This document shows, piece after piece, positions 6,223 to 6,286 of a stretch of 6,286 bases of DNA (its first letter is position 1; the number at the start of each line of letters is the position of its first letter). This DNA is from Alphaproteobacteria bacterium (lineage in GTDB: Bacteria > Pseudomonadota > Alphaproteobacteria > Rs-D84): NCBI GenBank assembly GCA_009782725.1, contig WRIM01000037.1, positions 1-6,286 of the forward strand, given 5' to 3'. The notes under the pieces are model-generated. The model ran no database searches. It saw nothing but the letters and a program-made list of their open reading frames with translations, and was not told where the DNA came from. Both the position numbers and the translations under genes were made by a program.

Positions 6223-6234
6223 CCCCCCCCCCCC
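6223..6234. repeat. homopolymer run of 12 C (G on the operon's coding strand)
   Basis: Twelve consecutive C at 6223-6234, in otherwise AT-rich DNA, lie about 20 bases upstream of the putative -35 box of the minus-strand operon. Runs of this length are prone to slippage in replication and also to sequencing or assembly error. Right of it, CCCG/CGGG around a 7-base loop (6232-6246) followed by seven T could act as a weak plus-strand terminator, but no plus-strand gene lies before it. The remainder, to 6286, shows nothing else. Confidence 0.7.
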
Positions 6235-6286
6235 GGTTTCTTCGGGTTTTTTTATCAAAAATTACACAAAACACAAATATAACCAA

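Noticed and set aside
6232..6253. Plus-strand terminator (CCCG/CGGG stem followed by seven T)
   Set aside because: The stem is only four pairs and no plus-strand gene precedes it; kept only as a remark under the C-tract.

Overview
The window reads as Gram-negative chromosomal DNA. Three of its four genes encode proteins with N-terminal signal peptides. The largest ends in what looks like an outer-membrane beta-barrel, as in autotransporters (type V secretion). The general look of the subtilase-type autotransporter suggests an alphaproteobacterium, perhaps host-associated, but that lineage call is inference from memory of the family and is weak.

Layout, left to right. (1) 45-3539, plus strand: a 1164-residue exported protein with a signal peptide, two ankyrin-like repeats, a second hydrophobic segment, a Gly/Asn-rich linker, a large domain resembling a decayed S8 (subtilisin) autotransporter passenger, and a C-terminal barrel-like region. 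(2) 3549-4163: a compact unit in which a small DUF559 / Vsr-like endonuclease gene (3663-4046, plus) sits between two inverted, hairpin-rich arms of about 100-110 bases. (3) 4196-4230: a strong rho-independent terminator that can serve both strands, placed between the nuclease unit and the convergent genes. (4) 6076-4256, minus strand: a two-gene operon. A 95-residue exported coiled-coil protein comes first, followed 30 bases later by a 500-residue exported, cysteine-rich protein whose N-terminal part resembles the small protein. (5) 6077-6286: a gene-free leader and promoter region with two GTTAAC boxes, an AT-rich promoter-like stretch and a run of 12 C.

The most interesting item is the nuclease unit. 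The two arms match block by block in inverted orientation. Each can fold into three hairpins, and the arms differ at several points in ways that keep the base-pairing. The nuclease gene is also AT-richer than the large gene beside it. Together this looks like a small selfish or mobile element built from a DUF559 nuclease and its own palindromic repeats, loosely comparable to REP sequences and their RAYT transposases but with an unrelated enzyme. The second theme is the three exported proteins, which all carry a second Gly/Ala/Val-rich hydrophobic segment with a similar core soon after the signal peptide. This may be a lineage-specific envelope-anchoring module.
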